A stretch of DNA of 64,000 bases from Cricetomys ansorgei (GCA_026225945.1 JAMJFZ010000199.1:71154501-71218500), one strand, 5' to 3'; positions 1 through 13,210 are shown, counted from the stretch's first letter. Numbers and translations are program-made. The notes: a model not told the origin generated them from the sequence alone.

Positions 1-311
1 GAGATGGAATTAGATAGACTTTTCGGTTGTTTAAATGGAAGAGTTAATGATTAAGACTGAGATAGAGGGATCAGTTGGTGTGAGGCTTGTACACTGTGCC
101 AGTTTGGGAGAGCATGGAGATAGCTGGGGCTCTAGAGAGGTAAAGATTGGAAGTTGGAGAGGTCAGCCAAAGTCACCAGAAGGGAAGCATAGGGAAAAAA
201 GAGCCTTGCATTTAGACAATGCCCTGGAAAGAGGTAGGAAAACCCACAAATAAGACCTGAGGAAGAGCTGCTAGAGAGGTAGGAAAACAGTGTGACAGAA
301 GACAGGCTGGG

Positions 312-460
312 GTGCCTATCAGTGGTGGTGCAGGCCTTTAATTCCAGCACTCAGGAGGCAGAGACAGGTGGTTTTATGTGAGTTTGAGGCCAGCCTGGTC
401 CACAGAATGAGTTTAGGACAGCCAGAGTTACAACAAGAGAAACCTTGTTTTTGGGGGAAA
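312..460 (+). repeat. B1 SINE
   Basis: Pol III box-A/B1 body: TTTAATTCCAGCACTCAGGAGGCAG, GAGTTTGAGGCCAGCCTGGT, and an A-rich tail. In SHARPIN intron 1. Confidence 0.85.
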
Positions 461-534
461 AAGAAAAAAAAGAGAGACTTCAAGTCATTCATTTACCAGA
501 TATATGTACCAAACCCTTGCTTTATACTGTTTAT

Positions 535-1030
535 GTTTGTGACAAGGTCTCAGTGTACAGTCCAGGCTGATCTCAAACTCACTATGTAGTCCAAGCTGGC
601 CTTGAGCTGTCAATGATCTTCTTACCTCTGCACCCAGAGTGTGGGGTTATACATGTGTACCGTCCAACTGCTGGGCACACTTTTTTGAGTGTGTGGGTGT
701 GTGCATGTATTTCTATGGAGGCACACTTATGCATAGCATGTATGGAAGTCAGAGGACAGCCTCAGGACAACCTTGGGTATCAGTCCTCACTTTCCACCTT
801 GTTTGATACAGAGTCTCTGTTAGCCTCTTTATAAACCAGGCTAGTTGCCCCCAGTTCCCATGAAGTTTCTGAGTATTCTCTTGTCTCTACCCCCATCTCA
901 CTGTAGGAACACTGGGATTATAGATATACTTCCAAGCTTGGGTTTATGTGGGTTTGGGGGATTTAAACTCTCAGGTCTTTATGGTTGTATGAAAAGCACT
1001 GTAGCCTGCTGAGCCGATTCATCTCCTCAG
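535..1030 (-). repeat. Antisense B1-like SINE followed by composite B4/B3-type SINE
   Basis: Reverse B1 signature (GGTCTCAGTG...CTGGCC) at 535-680. Then comes a diverged antisense element with GGAAGTCAGAGGACAGCC and a terminal CTGAGCCGATTCATCTC. Boundaries approximate. Confidence 0.55.
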
Positions 1031-1054
1031 GGTTTTCCCGGGCACTTTAAAAAT

Positions 1055-1275
1055 TCTTTTTAGATAAAAACTTATTATGTATATGAATCTTTTATATGTA
1101 TGTAGGCATACCAGATACATGCCTGGTGTCCTTAAAGGTCAGGAGAAAGCATCAGATCCCCTGGGGCCAGAGTTACAGATGGCTGTGAGCTACAATATGG
1201 TTGTTGGTAACTGAACCTCAGTCCCCTGCAAAAGTAACAAGCACTCTTAACCACTGATCCATCTCTCCAGCCTGT
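1055..1275 (-). repeat. B2/B3-class SINE, antisense
   Basis: Ends CACTGATCCATCTCTCCAGCC, the reverse of a B2/B3 5' end, with the internal GGGGCCAGAGTTACAGATGG signature. Confidence 0.8.
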
Positions 1276-1404
1276 GGGCACAACTTTAACAAGATCCAAA
1301 CCTCTAATTTGCCCTCCTTGGAACTTTGATTTCTAGAGTAAATAAACTTCAGCAGATGGTAGAAGGAATGAGAGAGGTAGGAGGAGAGCTGCTACTTAAA
1401 ATAG

Positions 1405-1550
1405 GGTCTCTTGAGTGTACTGGCACACACCTTTAATTCTAGCACTCAGGAGATAAAGGCAGGTGGAACTCTGTGAATTTGAGGCCAGCCTGGTCTACAT
1501 AAACAGCCAGCGGGTACATAGATAGACTCTTTAAAAATAAAATAAGTCAG
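1405..1550 (+). repeat. B1 SINE
   Basis: ACACACCTTTAATTCTAGCA and GAGGCCAGCCTGGTCTACAT followed by an A-rich tail. Confidence 0.8.
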
Positions 1551-2154
1551 TAACTAAGAAAAAATAAGGTCTCAGGAAAGGACTTCTTGGGAGAATGAAA
1601 TTTGAAGAATATGGCTTAAGTTCTATAGCCCAGAATAAAGCAAGTAAAAAAACTCCAAGGGAAACTTGTGCAAGTGACCCAGGCAGTGTCAGGTTCTTGG
1701 AAGGCTCTATTCATTTCAGTGGTAAGACAGTTCAAGATATCAAGGGCCTTAGGTAATTTTAGGAGCTGTCAGCACTGGGTGGGGACCCCTTATTTCAGTA
1801 TTTCAGCTGGCTTTCTGTAGGAGGTAACAAGTGTTAACAGCAATATAACCAGTTCTGTAAGGATGCCAGGACAAGTAGTGTAAGTATTCTTTGTAAATTG
1901 GAGAGCCAGGAGAAGGAAGATCCTTGAGGTACTAAGAAAGGGGTCACTGACTACAGGTCTGCTGTTGAGCAGAAAATGGTGGCAGGTCCCCATCTAAGGG
2001 GTTGGTTTGATTCTACTAAATAGAGGAGAGGTACAGGTGGGGCCAGGCAGCAAAAGGGTTCAGAAAGATTTAAGATACCAAGGATAAGTCAGATGAAGTG
2101 CCAGTACCAGCAGAATTCAGGCAGGACTTCTGAGGAAGATTAATTTGGTTTTGT

Positions 2155-2382
2155 TTTTAAATTAATTTTATATATGAATGTTTTGCCTGCATGCACGGAT
2201 GCATTCATGCATGGGCCTGTACCACTTGTGTACCTGGTGTCCAAGGTCAGGTCATTGGATCCCCTCGAATGGAGTTACAGATGGTTGTTAACTGTCATGT
2301 GGGTTCTGGAACCAAATCAGAGTGTTCTGCAAGAGGAGCAAATGGTCTTAATGTTGATCCCTCTCTCTCTCTAGCAGAGAGT
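2155..2382 (-). repeat. B2/B3-class SINE, antisense
   Basis: GGTGTCCAAGGTCAGGTCAT, GGAGTTACAGATGGTTG and a 3' CT run. It lies about 120 bp before the first SHARPIN exon in view. Confidence 0.7.
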
Positions 2383-2503
2383 TGTTTTTGTTTTGAGGGT
2401 CAAGGCTGAAAGAGGAAGGCTTAGCCTGAATTATGGCCCAAGGATAGAGGCAGAGAACTTGAAGGTCCTAAAAACATAGCCTACTTCATGTCCTCCCTCT
2501 TAG

Positions 2504-3670
2504 GCAGTGGCAGCTCAGCCCCAGCCCCAGGAATGTGCCCCATTTCTCCACTATGTCCTTCTGTGGCCCAAATACCTAAAGCAACCCTACCTGAGGTGGA
2601 GCTTCCTCAGAGTTCTGGAAATTTGAAAAAAGGTAAGGACAGACTGGAGGGAGTTGGCGGGTGGTGGCTGGTGTCTGTTGTGATAGCTGTCTTCTCTCCC
2701 TGTAGAAGAACTGGCTACACGCCTGGCTGAAGCCATTGCAGGTGGAGATGAAAAAGAAGCAGCCCAAATGGCAGCAATCCTGTCACAGCATCATGTAGCT
2801 CTCAGTGTCCAGCTCACTGAGGCCTGGTTCCCACCAGGTCCCATCAGGTAAGGCCTGGTCTTGTTCACTCTGCCCTCCTGACCCTCCCGGGTTTACTGTC
2901 CAACCCCTGATCTACATTCTGACCCAGGCTGCAAGTCACAGTTGAAGATGCCACATCCGTTTTGTCTTCTGCATCGTCTGCCCATGTTTCACTGCAGATC
3001 TACCCACACTGCTCCATTGCAGCCCTCCAGGAACAGGTGAGCATGGGGCATCAGAAATTTTGTGTGTATAGCAAGGATACCGGGTGACAACATCTGGCCT
3101 TGATGTTCTGGCCGCAGGTATTCTCAGAGTTCGGTTTCCCACCAGCTGTGCAGCGCTGGGTCATTGGCCGGTGCCTATGCGTGCCTGAACGAAGCCTTGC
3201 TTCCTATGGGGTCTCTCAAGATGGGGACCCTGCTTTTCTCTACTTGCTCTCAGCCCCCCGAGAAGCTTCAGGTTAGTACTTAGTGGGGGTAAGACAGGTG
3301 GGTGTAGTCATGAGATGGCTCTGAACCTTCTCTGTTACAGGACATAGCCCTCAACACTCCAAGATGGATGGGAAATTAGGATGTTTGTTTCCTCAATCAT
3401 TGGAGCTGCCTCATGCCCTCCAGCCAGCCAGTTCCAGTCTCCCAAGTTCCCCTCAGGTGGGCAAATAACCAGAGCCTTTGGGAGTGGGCCAGATATGGGC
3501 AGCTGTGGGTACTGGAAGGCTGGAAAACATCAACAGTCTTCCCACCTTCCCAGCCTGGCTGGTCTTGTCCTTCCTGCACTTTCATCAATGCCTCAAACCG
3601 CCCTGGCTGTGAGATGTGTAGCACCCAAAGGCCCTGTGCTTGGGATCCCCTCACTACAGCTTCCACTTAG
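2504..3670 (+). CDS. SHARPIN: SHARPIN, 3' six coding exons (partial)
   Basis: Coding exons at 2504-2632, 2706-2847, 2928-3036, 3118-3271, 3341-3456 and 3554-3670 (stop). Every junction is GT-AG and the phases join. SHARPIN is the LUBAC subunit that, with HOIP and HOIL-1, makes linear ubiquitin chains in NF-kB signalling. The first exon here is the Pro/Ala-rich linker (MCPISP). The next four carry the ubiquitin-like domain ([20 protein letters not shown]). The last holds an NZF zinc finger, W-x-C-x2-C with TF and a second C-x2-C pair ([20 protein letters not shown]), which binds ubiquitin. The N-terminal PH-like exon is not seen and must lie before position 1, so 1-2503 is intron. A possible 71-bp intron (3683-3753) sits in the 3' UTR 12 nt after the stop. 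Recognition is from family knowledge and is strong. Confidence 0.95.
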
Positions 3671-3883
3671 AAGCCACCAAAGGTACAAGAGGCTGGGTAG
3701 GGATGAGGGGTTATAGTGTAGAACAAACAGGAATAACCTATCTTCTTTCCCAGGTTACAGAGAACATGGCCCTCCCATCACAGGCCGAAGTCCCTCGATC
3801 ACCACCACCTGAACTTCGCAGAGGACCTCTGCTTGCTGGGGACAGAGATGCCAGTGTTAGGGAACAAGGGCCACAAGCCAGTA

Positions 3884-3889
3884 AATAAA
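3884..3889 (+). terminator. SHARPIN: SHARPIN poly(A) signal AATAAA
   Basis: Canonical AATAAA about 215 nt after the stop (about 145 nt if the possible UTR intron 3683-3753 is spliced). Cleavage is expected near 3905. Confidence 0.75.
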
Positions 3890-3905
3890 AACACATAAGA
3901 GCCAG

Positions 3906-4900
3906 CCTGTGTCCTAGTCTTGGTGCAGTTACACTAGCTCAGCTGCCTGGAAGCAAGGAAACAGATTCTGTTCCACTAGCAGGTGGGGATCCCCAAACCA
4001 CAACCAGGGGACTGCCAAAGAGTAGACAGCCTCAAGTCCCAGTAGTAACCATACATGGTACTGGGACCTCTTTCTTTCCAGAACCTTCAAGCCTACATGG
4101 GCTCCCCAGACAGCTGACCCCTGGGCTACATGTTATGGGCTCACCTCACTAACTCTGCCCCTACTGTTGCCCTTCTCAAATCTTATATTCCAATCACCAA
4201 TATATTCAGTTGCTTCAGCCCATATAGGACCAGCAATGGGATTGGGTATTTTTCCTTTCCCACTTAGACAGATGCTTTAGCATTAGGAGTCTTGAGTCTC
4301 ATATACCAGGCCACACCTTTGCAATCCTCCTGACAACCATTTGCCACTGCTCTAGACACCATGCAGCTTTCTGAATCTAATTAATGCCACTCTGGCCTAA
4401 ATGTACTGCCTAGCTATCCTACAGACTTGGTATCATTTCCTGACAAATACCCGACATTTCAACATGTATCTCCAGCACAACCCTCTTACCTGTCCAGCCA
4501 AGACTAAGGAGACATCCCAGGTACTGACTACCCGCTCCCAATTACTCAACATGTCTGAGACTTTCCCACCCTCCCAGACACAGCTCTGCTCCACCCAGTG
4601 ATGCTACTCCAGGCATTCCCTTTGTTCAGGGATTTATTGCTGAAGGCTCCCTGGTACCCTAAGTATGGAAGCAGAGTTGTTTAATAGTCTAATAACCCTT
4701 CTATCTATATTAAGGCAGCTATCTATATTAAGGCATATCTACTCTGCTGTACAGTGCTGCTCTTAGTAGCCAGTTTTTGCATTATGGACCGCATTTATAA
4801 CTCCCAGATACTAGACAGGGCAGGAAACAATACTGTGGGGAAATATGAGTTCCAGGGTTCCTTTGAAATGTGTGTTTCAGTCACTGAACAGCTAAAATAC
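3906..4900. other. Intergenic space between convergent SHARPIN and CYC1 3' ends
   Basis: About 1 kb of AT-balanced sequence with no convincing ORF, SINE or RNA gene. It separates the two poly(A) signals of the tail-to-tail pair. Confidence 0.5.
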
Positions 4901-4918
4901 GTATGTTGAGAAACTTAA

Positions 4919-4924
4919 TTTATT
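4919..4924 (-). terminator. CYC1: CYC1 poly(A) signal
   Basis: TTTATT on the + strand reads AATAAA on the minus strand, about 155 nt downstream of the CYC1 stop codon. Confidence 0.7.
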
Positions 4925-5077
4925 CCCACAATGAGGGCTGAAGGAAGATCAGAAATAAGAGTCTGGTCTCCTGCCCCTCGTATCCGATGAAAAGGGGCTA
5001 GGCCTGAAAAGGTCTAGGACTGTTCCTGGGCCGCTGGGGCTTGTTCAGGCAAGATGACAAGCAGATACTGGACAGGA

Positions 5078-7253
<2,176 letters not shown>

Positions 7254-7640
7254 GTCGGCCCTCTTTAGCGCGGCCACCGTTCCCGTCGGCCCTTGCGGGC
7301 CAACGAGAACTCAGACCACGCGAGAGCAAGCCGGGGGCGTGTCAGGGAGCTGTCCATCAGAGTCCAGGGCTGCCCTTGCTCCTCTAGTCCAGACGGAAGT
7401 TAGCGGTTGAGCCTGGTGGTGGCCCTAATTACAACACCTGCTTTGTTGTAGTCGTTTGTTTTTTTCTTTCTCATTGCGTCCAGCATTGCAGCCGGCGAGC
7501 TTCTCTACTATATTCCCAGTTCCTTCACCACGGCCCCGCGGATCTCGCCCCTCCGGAGGATCACTGGACCGTCTGTCTCCGGGGAGCTAAGAGCAGCTCG
7601 CCCATCGGGCCCAGGGTGGGGTTAAGTAGCGACTCACTAT
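7254..7640 (-). promoter_or_regulatory. CYC1: CYC1 CpG-rich promoter region
   Basis: GC- and CpG-rich sequence starts inside CYC1 intron 1 and continues past the ATG to about 7620. There is an ETS-type GGAAGT core at about 7394. There is no obvious TATA box, as expected for a housekeeping respiratory gene. Boundaries are approximate. Confidence 0.5.
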
Positions 7641-8128
7641 GCCGCTCTCCAGCGCTACAGGCAACCAGGTGTAGAAACTCTCCCTGGCCAAATTCCTTAA
7701 ACCGTCATATAAACTCCATAACTCGATTTCCTCTCTTGAGAACATACCTAAGTAGGGTACCCCATGATTTGCTATCTATCACAAGGATAAACTGAAGCTC
7801 CCTCTGGATGTAAGCTCCCTTAAAGTGAGGGATTGATCACCCTGGCATTAGGTGCGACTCTTTTTGGAATCCGAATTGGCATCATGTAGGGGTGGTTTGG
7901 AGCTCTGCATGCAGGAATTCCTTTGCCAGTTTCTTTTAGGGTGACTCCAACGATGAGTTTGGCCACATGAAACACTTTATCTGATGTATCAGTTTTCAAG
8001 AAAGACTGACCTATAAACTGGAAATGAAGAATCAATTGTTAGAAACTATCCCCAGGAGGCCCAGCCTTACACTCAAATCCTCTGTCCTCAACATGTTCGA
8101 CGTTGAAGACTTAATCCAAAGCACTAAA
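7641..8128. other. Intergenic stretch without recognised features
   Basis: About 490 bp upstream of the CYC1 CpG region. I see no coding exon or clear repeat. Confidence 0.4.
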
Positions 8129-8390
8129 GGAGGATGTAACTCAGTTGTTTGAGTGTTTGTCTAGTGTGCACAAAACTTTAGGTTCCAGCCCAAGCACAAA
8201 CACATGCACCTGCACTTTAAAAACAAAACAAGCCAGGCGGTGGTGGCTGATGGCGCACTTTAATCCCAGCACTCGGGAGGCAGAAGCAGGCAGATCACTG
8301 TGAGTTCCAGGCCAGCCTGGTCTATAGAATGAGTTCCAGGAGAGCCAGAATTATGACAGAGAAACCCTGTCTTGAAAAACCAAAGCAGGA
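8129..8390 (+). repeat. ID-B1 (B4-like) composite SINE
   Basis: A tRNA-like ID head (GGAGGATGTAACTCAGTTG) is followed by an A-rich linker and a B1 body ending in GAAACCCTGTCTTGAAAAAC. Its first 128 bp are almost identical to an inverted copy at 9934-10060. Confidence 0.75.
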
Positions 8391-8454
8391 ACCAAAACCA
8401 ACACTAAAACCAAACCAAACCAAACCTTTTAAAGTACAGTAAAAACAAAAACAA

Positions 8455-8740
8455 AACTGGCATGGTGGTTTATGCATAATAACCCCAACATTTGGGAGGC
8501 TGAGGTCGGAATACTGCCAAGAATTCAAGGACAGCTTGGGCTATATACAAAGAACCTGTTCAGCCAAGATAACATAGGAAGAACAACAAAAAAGGCTAGT
8601 GAGATGGTTCATCAGGTAAGGGGGCACCAACTCTGAGGCTCTGAGTTCAGTTCCTGGAACTCACACTATAGAAGTTGAAAACTGACCCCTGTAGATTGTC
8701 TTCTGATCTCTACATATATGGCATGGCATGCATGCAAGCA
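8455..8740 (+). repeat. B1-like SINE then B2/B3-class SINE
   Basis: 8455-8590 is a diverged B1 (ACATTTGGGAGGCTGAGG). 8595-8740 begins GGCTAGTGAGATGGTTCATC, a B2/B3 5' end, and runs into the minisatellite, which probably grew from its CA-rich tail. Confidence 0.65.
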
Positions 8741-9165
8741 CACATTCACACACACCATGCATACACGCACACCATGCATACACACATACCATGCATATAT
8801 ACACACCATGCATGGAAGCACACATTCTTATACACCATGAATTCACACACACCATGCATTCACACACATCATGCATTCACACACACCATGCATACACACG
8901 CACCATGCATACACACGCACCATGCATTCACACGCACCATGCATACACACGCACCATGCATTCACACGCACCATGCATATACACGCACCATGCATTCACA
9001 CACACTCCATGCATTCACACACACCATGCATACACGCGCACCATGCATACACACGCACCATGCATACACACGCACCATGCATACACGCGCACCATGCATT
9101 CACCCGCACCATGCATTCACACACACCAGGCAGTCTCACAAACCATGCATTCACACACACACACA
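8741..9165 (+). repeat. 17-bp minisatellite (ACCATGCATacacac-g-c type)
   Basis: About 24 imperfect tandem units, mostly 17 bp, built on ACACGCACCATGCATAC with variants CATTC and CACACACC. The unit has no stop codon in any + frame and its length is not a multiple of 3, so all three + frames stay open. The resulting His/Thr/Met repeats (HTHHA, TRTMH) are therefore not evidence of a gene. Each unit contains the palindrome ATGCAT within alternating purine-pyrimidine sequence. Confidence 0.9.
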
Positions 9166-9172
9166 AATTAAA

Positions 9173-9330
9173 GCCCAGCATGGTGGCACATTCCTTTAAT
9201 CCCAGCACTCGGGAGGCAGATGCAAGCAGATCTCTGTGTGTCAGGGGCTAGCCTGATCTTCATAGCTAATTCCATGCCAACCAGGGATACATAGTAAGAC
9301 CCCGTTTCAAAAACAAAAGAAAACCCAAAT
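9173..9330 (+). repeat. B1 SINE
   Basis: TTTAATCCCAGCACTCGGGA and a degenerate right end with an A-rich tail. Confidence 0.75.
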
Positions 9331-9374
9331 GGTAACTGAAAATTGATCAAAAGTCTACATTTAATTTTAAATTA

Positions 9375-9555
9375 CATTTAAAATTTTATTGGAGAGGGAG
9401 CATGCTCACACCTTACATTGCCATGTGTGAGTGAGGTCAGAGAATAACTATGGAATCAGTTCCCTGTCCATCACATGGGTCCTAGGGATTAAACTCAGAT
9501 TGTTAAGTTTGGTAACAGGCATTTTTACTTACTGAACAGTCTCACTGGTTCCAAA
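9375..9555 (-). repeat. B2/B3-class SINE, antisense
   Basis: Contains GTGAGGTCAGAGAATAACTA and ends CTGAACAGTCTCACTGGTTCC, the reverse of a B2-type 5' end. Confidence 0.6.
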
Positions 9556-9705
9556 GGCCAAGTATAAAAGTATAAAACTCTTGGAAGGAAACATAGTAAT
9601 AAATCTTTGTAACACTGGATTAGGCAATGGTTTCTTAAACATGACACCAAATGCATAAATAAACCCCAAAAATTAATAAATTAGACTTCTTCAAGATTAA
9701 CTTAT
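9556..9705 (+). repeat. L1 fragment (end of ORF2 region)
   Basis: AAAACTCTTGGAAGGAAACA followed by GGCAATGGTTTCTTAAACATG and TTAGACTTCTTCAAG matches the conserved L1 ORF2 3' part. Stops are present in every frame. Confidence 0.6.
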
Positions 9706-9719
9706 TTTTCTTAGCAGGA

Positions 9720-9882
9720 TAGTGGTTACACACGCCCTTAATCTCAGCACTTGGGAGGCAGAGGCAGGAGAATCTCTGTGAGTTCGAGGCCAGCCTGGTC
9801 TACAGAGTGAGTTCCAGAACAGCCAGAGTTACAACAGAGAAACCCTGTCTCGAAACCAAAAAAAAAAAAAAAAAAAAAGAAG
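9720..9882 (+). repeat. B1 SINE with poly(A) tail
   Basis: Well-preserved B1 body ending GAAACCCTGTCTCGAAACC plus an 18-A tail. Confidence 0.85.
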
Positions 9883-9933
9883 TAAAAAATATTTTTCTTG
9901 CATCAAATAACTCTCAAAAAAGTACGATCCTTG

Positions 9934-10060
9934 TGCCATCAGCCGCCACCGCCTGGCTTGTTTTGTTGTTAACGTGCAGGTGCATGTGTTTGTGCTTGGG
10001 ATGGAACCTAAAGTTTTGTGCACACTAGACAAACACTCAAACAACTGAGTTACATCCTCC
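9934..10060 (-). repeat. ID-B1 composite SINE, inverted copy truncated in B1
   Basis: Reverse complement matches 8129-8256 with about four differences over roughly 125 bp. It ends inside the B1 head, so it lacks the SINE 3' end. Confidence 0.75.
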
Positions 10061-10061
10061 A

Positions 10062-10165
10062 TGCAACAGCCATGCCATATCCAGAAGACAGCATTTCATA
10101 GCACTGAACCCCTCCTTCTGCTTTTTACAATCTTTCTGTGTCCCTGCTTCTGTGATGTTCTAGGG
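10062..10165 (+). repeat. L1 3' UTR-like fragment
   Basis: The CATATCCAGAAGACAGCATTT motif matches a second copy at about 31330 and the 3' UTR type of old rodent L1 elements. Family naming is tentative. Confidence 0.4.
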
Positions 10166-10769
10166 GCAGTGGAGAACGTCAAAATGCATGCTATTTATCT
10201 CACTGTTCAGTGTTTCTTCCACAGAGCATATTATTTCTGCTTTTGTCATTTCGTGACATTTCTGCTTTCATGCCATTTCACATGTTGGTCCCACTGCCAG
10301 GAAGGTCTTTCTTTCCTGCTTTTATTTTTTAAAGGACTTTATTTTTATTTTATTTTTTTTATGGTGGGGATCAAAGGAAGACTTGACTGAATGTGTATTG
10401 TTGACAATGATGTATTCCCCATGGGTCTGAAAGACTTATTTTCCCCCTAAAGCCTTCCTCTGGTCTTTGTACAGATGTTGGCAGTATAGATGTGCAAAAA
10501 ATTAGCAACAGCAACTTCCTCCTTCAGGATGCCCATAACCTGAGACTGCTCTCCTACAGAGGCCTCTACTGAGACTAGCTCCTCCTCTTCCCTGTGCTGT
10601 ACATAATAAATATAACAACATTCTGTGTTGTGGCATGTTGGTGCCACTCCTTCAGACCAAGGCCCACCAGATCCCAGCTTTTCTGTACATGAGTCTGTGT
10701 GTCTGTCCTTTCATCATTCCCTCAGAACCTCAGTCAGATTTCCAGGACCAAGCCAAGCAGAGCTGGATG

Positions 10770-11370
10770 AGGCGTTTTTGTCTATATATGTGTATCTGTA
10801 TGTGCATGTGGCATACAGGTGCCTCAGGAGAGGGTCTTGGGACTCCCTAGAGGGGAAGTTACAGGTGGTTCTGAGCCACCTGACATGGGTGCTGAGAACT
10901 GAACTACTATCTTCTGCAAGAACCAAAAGTGCACTTAACTGTTGAGCTATCTTTTCCATCTTCCTTTTTTTTTTATTAAAGTATTTATTTTTCCTCCCTC
11001 ATATAACATAACTGACATCCCTCCTCCCCTACCTCTGCTCCTCTCAGGTCCCATCTCTCTCCTTTTCCCCAGATCTACCCTCTCCCCACCTCTCCCTAGA
11101 TAAAAGCAGTCCTCCCAGGGTTACTGCTCAAGCAGAGCATAACAAGATGGAACAAGGCCACTGATTCCTGCATCAAAGGTAGGCTAGGCAACCCAGCAGG
11201 AGGAAAAGGGTCCTGAGGGTAAGCAAAAGAGTCAGACTCCCCCAGCTCTAGTCTCTAGGAGCTCGAAAGAATAGCAAGCCAGACAACCACAAGACTTATC
11301 TAGGGGACACTGCAGGTTCCAAGTCTGCCACTTCAGGCTCTTGGGGAAGTGTGCTGGTCAGTTGATTCCA
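10770..11370 (-). repeat. Antisense B2/B3 SINE followed by old L1-like sequence
   Basis: 10770-10962 is an antisense B2/B3 (GTTGAGCTATCTTTTCCATC end). 10965-11370 is CT-rich dispersed-repeat sequence (CTCCCCTACCTCTGCTCCTC, GCAGGAGGAAAAGGGTCC) resembling old rodent L1 tails. The second assignment is weak. Confidence 0.45.
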
Positions 11371-11597
11371 TTTTTCTTTTAAAATCACTTTTGCTCTCTG
11401 GTCTCAATTAGATGGATCTCTTCTATATGATAGAAAGTGACTTTTACTTAATTATATATCTTAGAGTCTAGCACATGTACACAAAAACAAATGTCAATTT
11501 TTAAAAATTTTATAAGTAAATGAAAGAAGTCACTAAAATAAAAGATAACTCTAATAGAAAAAAATGTTCACAAATTACATCTTAAAAGGGTTTAAAG

Positions 11598-11757
11598 TCA
11601 ACCATAGCGGTTCATACTTTTAATCCCAGCACTTCTGAGGCAGAAGCAAGAGAGTTTTTGTGAGTTTGAGGCCAGCCTGGTCTACAGAGTGAGTTCCAGG
11701 ACAGTCAGGGTTACACAAAGAAACGCTGTTTTGAAAAAACAAACAAAACAAAACAAC
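11598..11757 (+). repeat. B1 SINE
   Basis: TTTTAATCCCAGCACTTCTG, GAGGCCAGCCTGGTCTACAG and a CAAACAAAAC-rich tail. Confidence 0.85.
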
Positions 11758-12038
11758 AGCAACAAAAGAGTGTTGGGGCCCAGGTTACCCAGGCTATGAA
11801 ATGCTTTAGCTTGACAAGGTTCCTGAAGCGAATTCACTGCCGGGAACTGGAACTCCCTAACTGCCTTGCCCCTTTTTTTGCCTTCACTGTACGGTGGCAT
11901 ATGTTCTCTCATCAATAATAAGATCTGTATAAGCCAATAGTAATAGCAAAATCAATCCCTGAGCTGGCTACTGTGGGCTGGAATGAAACACAGCCATGCT
12001 ATCCAAAAGTAAATTGCAATAAAGCAACCCAGGTTTAT

Positions 12039-12535
12039 TGCAAAGATTTAAGAAATATAAAACCCAGAAAATTCTCCTAAGTTAGCAGTTACTAGCAGCT
12101 TCTCCCCACCACTTATCAGCAGGGATTCTTTCTTCCCCGGAATACCCAGGCACCATTGCATCTCAGGTGCAGGCGGCTACCCCCACACCTGACCGACGAG
12201 GTTGAGGAACCAATCAAAATAGCCCAAGACCAGGGCTCGGGGGATCCCAATAAGAGCCCTGGATGGGGGGTTTCTCTCTCTCTTGCCCTCTCGCCTCTTG
12301 CCCACATCTCCCGCCCATGCGCGGTGCCCGCCCCAAGCCGCCGCGCCTGCCCCAAGCAGCCGCGCCTGTCCCAAGCAGCCGCATGCGCCAAGCTCATTTA
12401 ATAAAAAGGCCTCGTGAGTTTTTAGCAGCCACCAAGACTGTCTCGTGTTTCTTTGGGGTTTACCCATCCTTTGTGGAAGAAAGAACCCCCATTTTCGCGG
12501 GGGCCAGAGCTGGACTGCCAGGACCCCCGCAAAAG
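12039..12535 (+). repeat. ERV LTR (family A, copy 1)
   Basis: Begins TGCAAAGATTTAAGAAATAT and shares CACTTATCAGCAGGGATTCTT with a second copy at 14162-14617. AATAAA lies at about 12400, followed by an R/U5-like CTCGTGTTTCTTTGG. The 3' end is uncertain and I found no target-site duplication. Confidence 0.6.
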
Positions 12536-12589
12536 AGAAAAAGAAAGAAGGAAAGGAAAAATATACCCAAGAACAATACAGATTATGTA

Positions 12590-13210
12590 TAGTACAGATC
12601 ACAATGAATTCATGAGATGTTCAATAGCACTGAATATTAGAGAAGTACAATCCAGAATTTCAACTTGATATAACTTCATACTCACTAGACTTATCTGTAA
12701 ACAACAAGATGGACAGTAGCAAGTGTTGATTCATGTCTTTGTTAGTTTTCTGTTACTGTGAAGAGGCACCATGACCAGGGCCACTCTTACAATGACAGGG
12801 AGCAAGGCAGCAGACAGTCAGGCATGGTGCTGGAGTAGTGGCTGAGAGATTATATTCTAATCTGAAAGTTAGAGGCAGACAGGGAGTGACTAGGCCTGAC
12901 CTGAGCTTTTGAAACCTCAAAACTCACCTCCAGTGACACACCTCCAACAAGGCCACACCTCCTAATCTTCCCAAAACAGTTTCACCAACTAGGGACCAAG
13001 AGCTCAAACATATGAGCCTATGGGGGCTATTCTCATTCAAACTAACACAATGAGTATGTGGAGAAATTGGAGTCCTCATACAGTTCTGGTGAGAATGTAA
13101 GATGGTTTGACTCATTTGGAAAACAGTTTGGCAGTTCTTTACAATATTAAACAAGAGTTACTTTATGACCCAGTGTCATGTAAGAAACATTTACTGGAAG
13201 ACAAACAGAA
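12590..13210 (+). repeat. L1 ORF2 fragment split by a nested dispersed repeat
   Basis: 12590-12737 and 13048-13210 together read as the L1 segment AGCAAGTGTTGA...GTATGTGGAGAAATTGGAGT. Between them, 12738-13047 is an abundant rodent repeat (GTTTTCTGTTACTGTGAAGA ... CTATGGGGGCTATTCTCATT) that inserted into the L1. I do not name its family. Confidence 0.55.

Noticed and set aside
8129..8200. tRNA gene
   Set aside because: tRNA-like because ID SINEs derive from tRNA; followed by an A-rich linker and B1, and the tRNA arms are not preserved.
8741..9165. CRISPR array
   Set aside because: Contiguous short units without unique spacers in a mammalian genome; a minisatellite.
8675..9251. Overlapping 174-, 147- and 126-codon His/Thr-rich ORFs
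   Set aside because: Product of a 17-bp stop-free tandem repeat read in all frames; no start context, splice sites or protein similarity.
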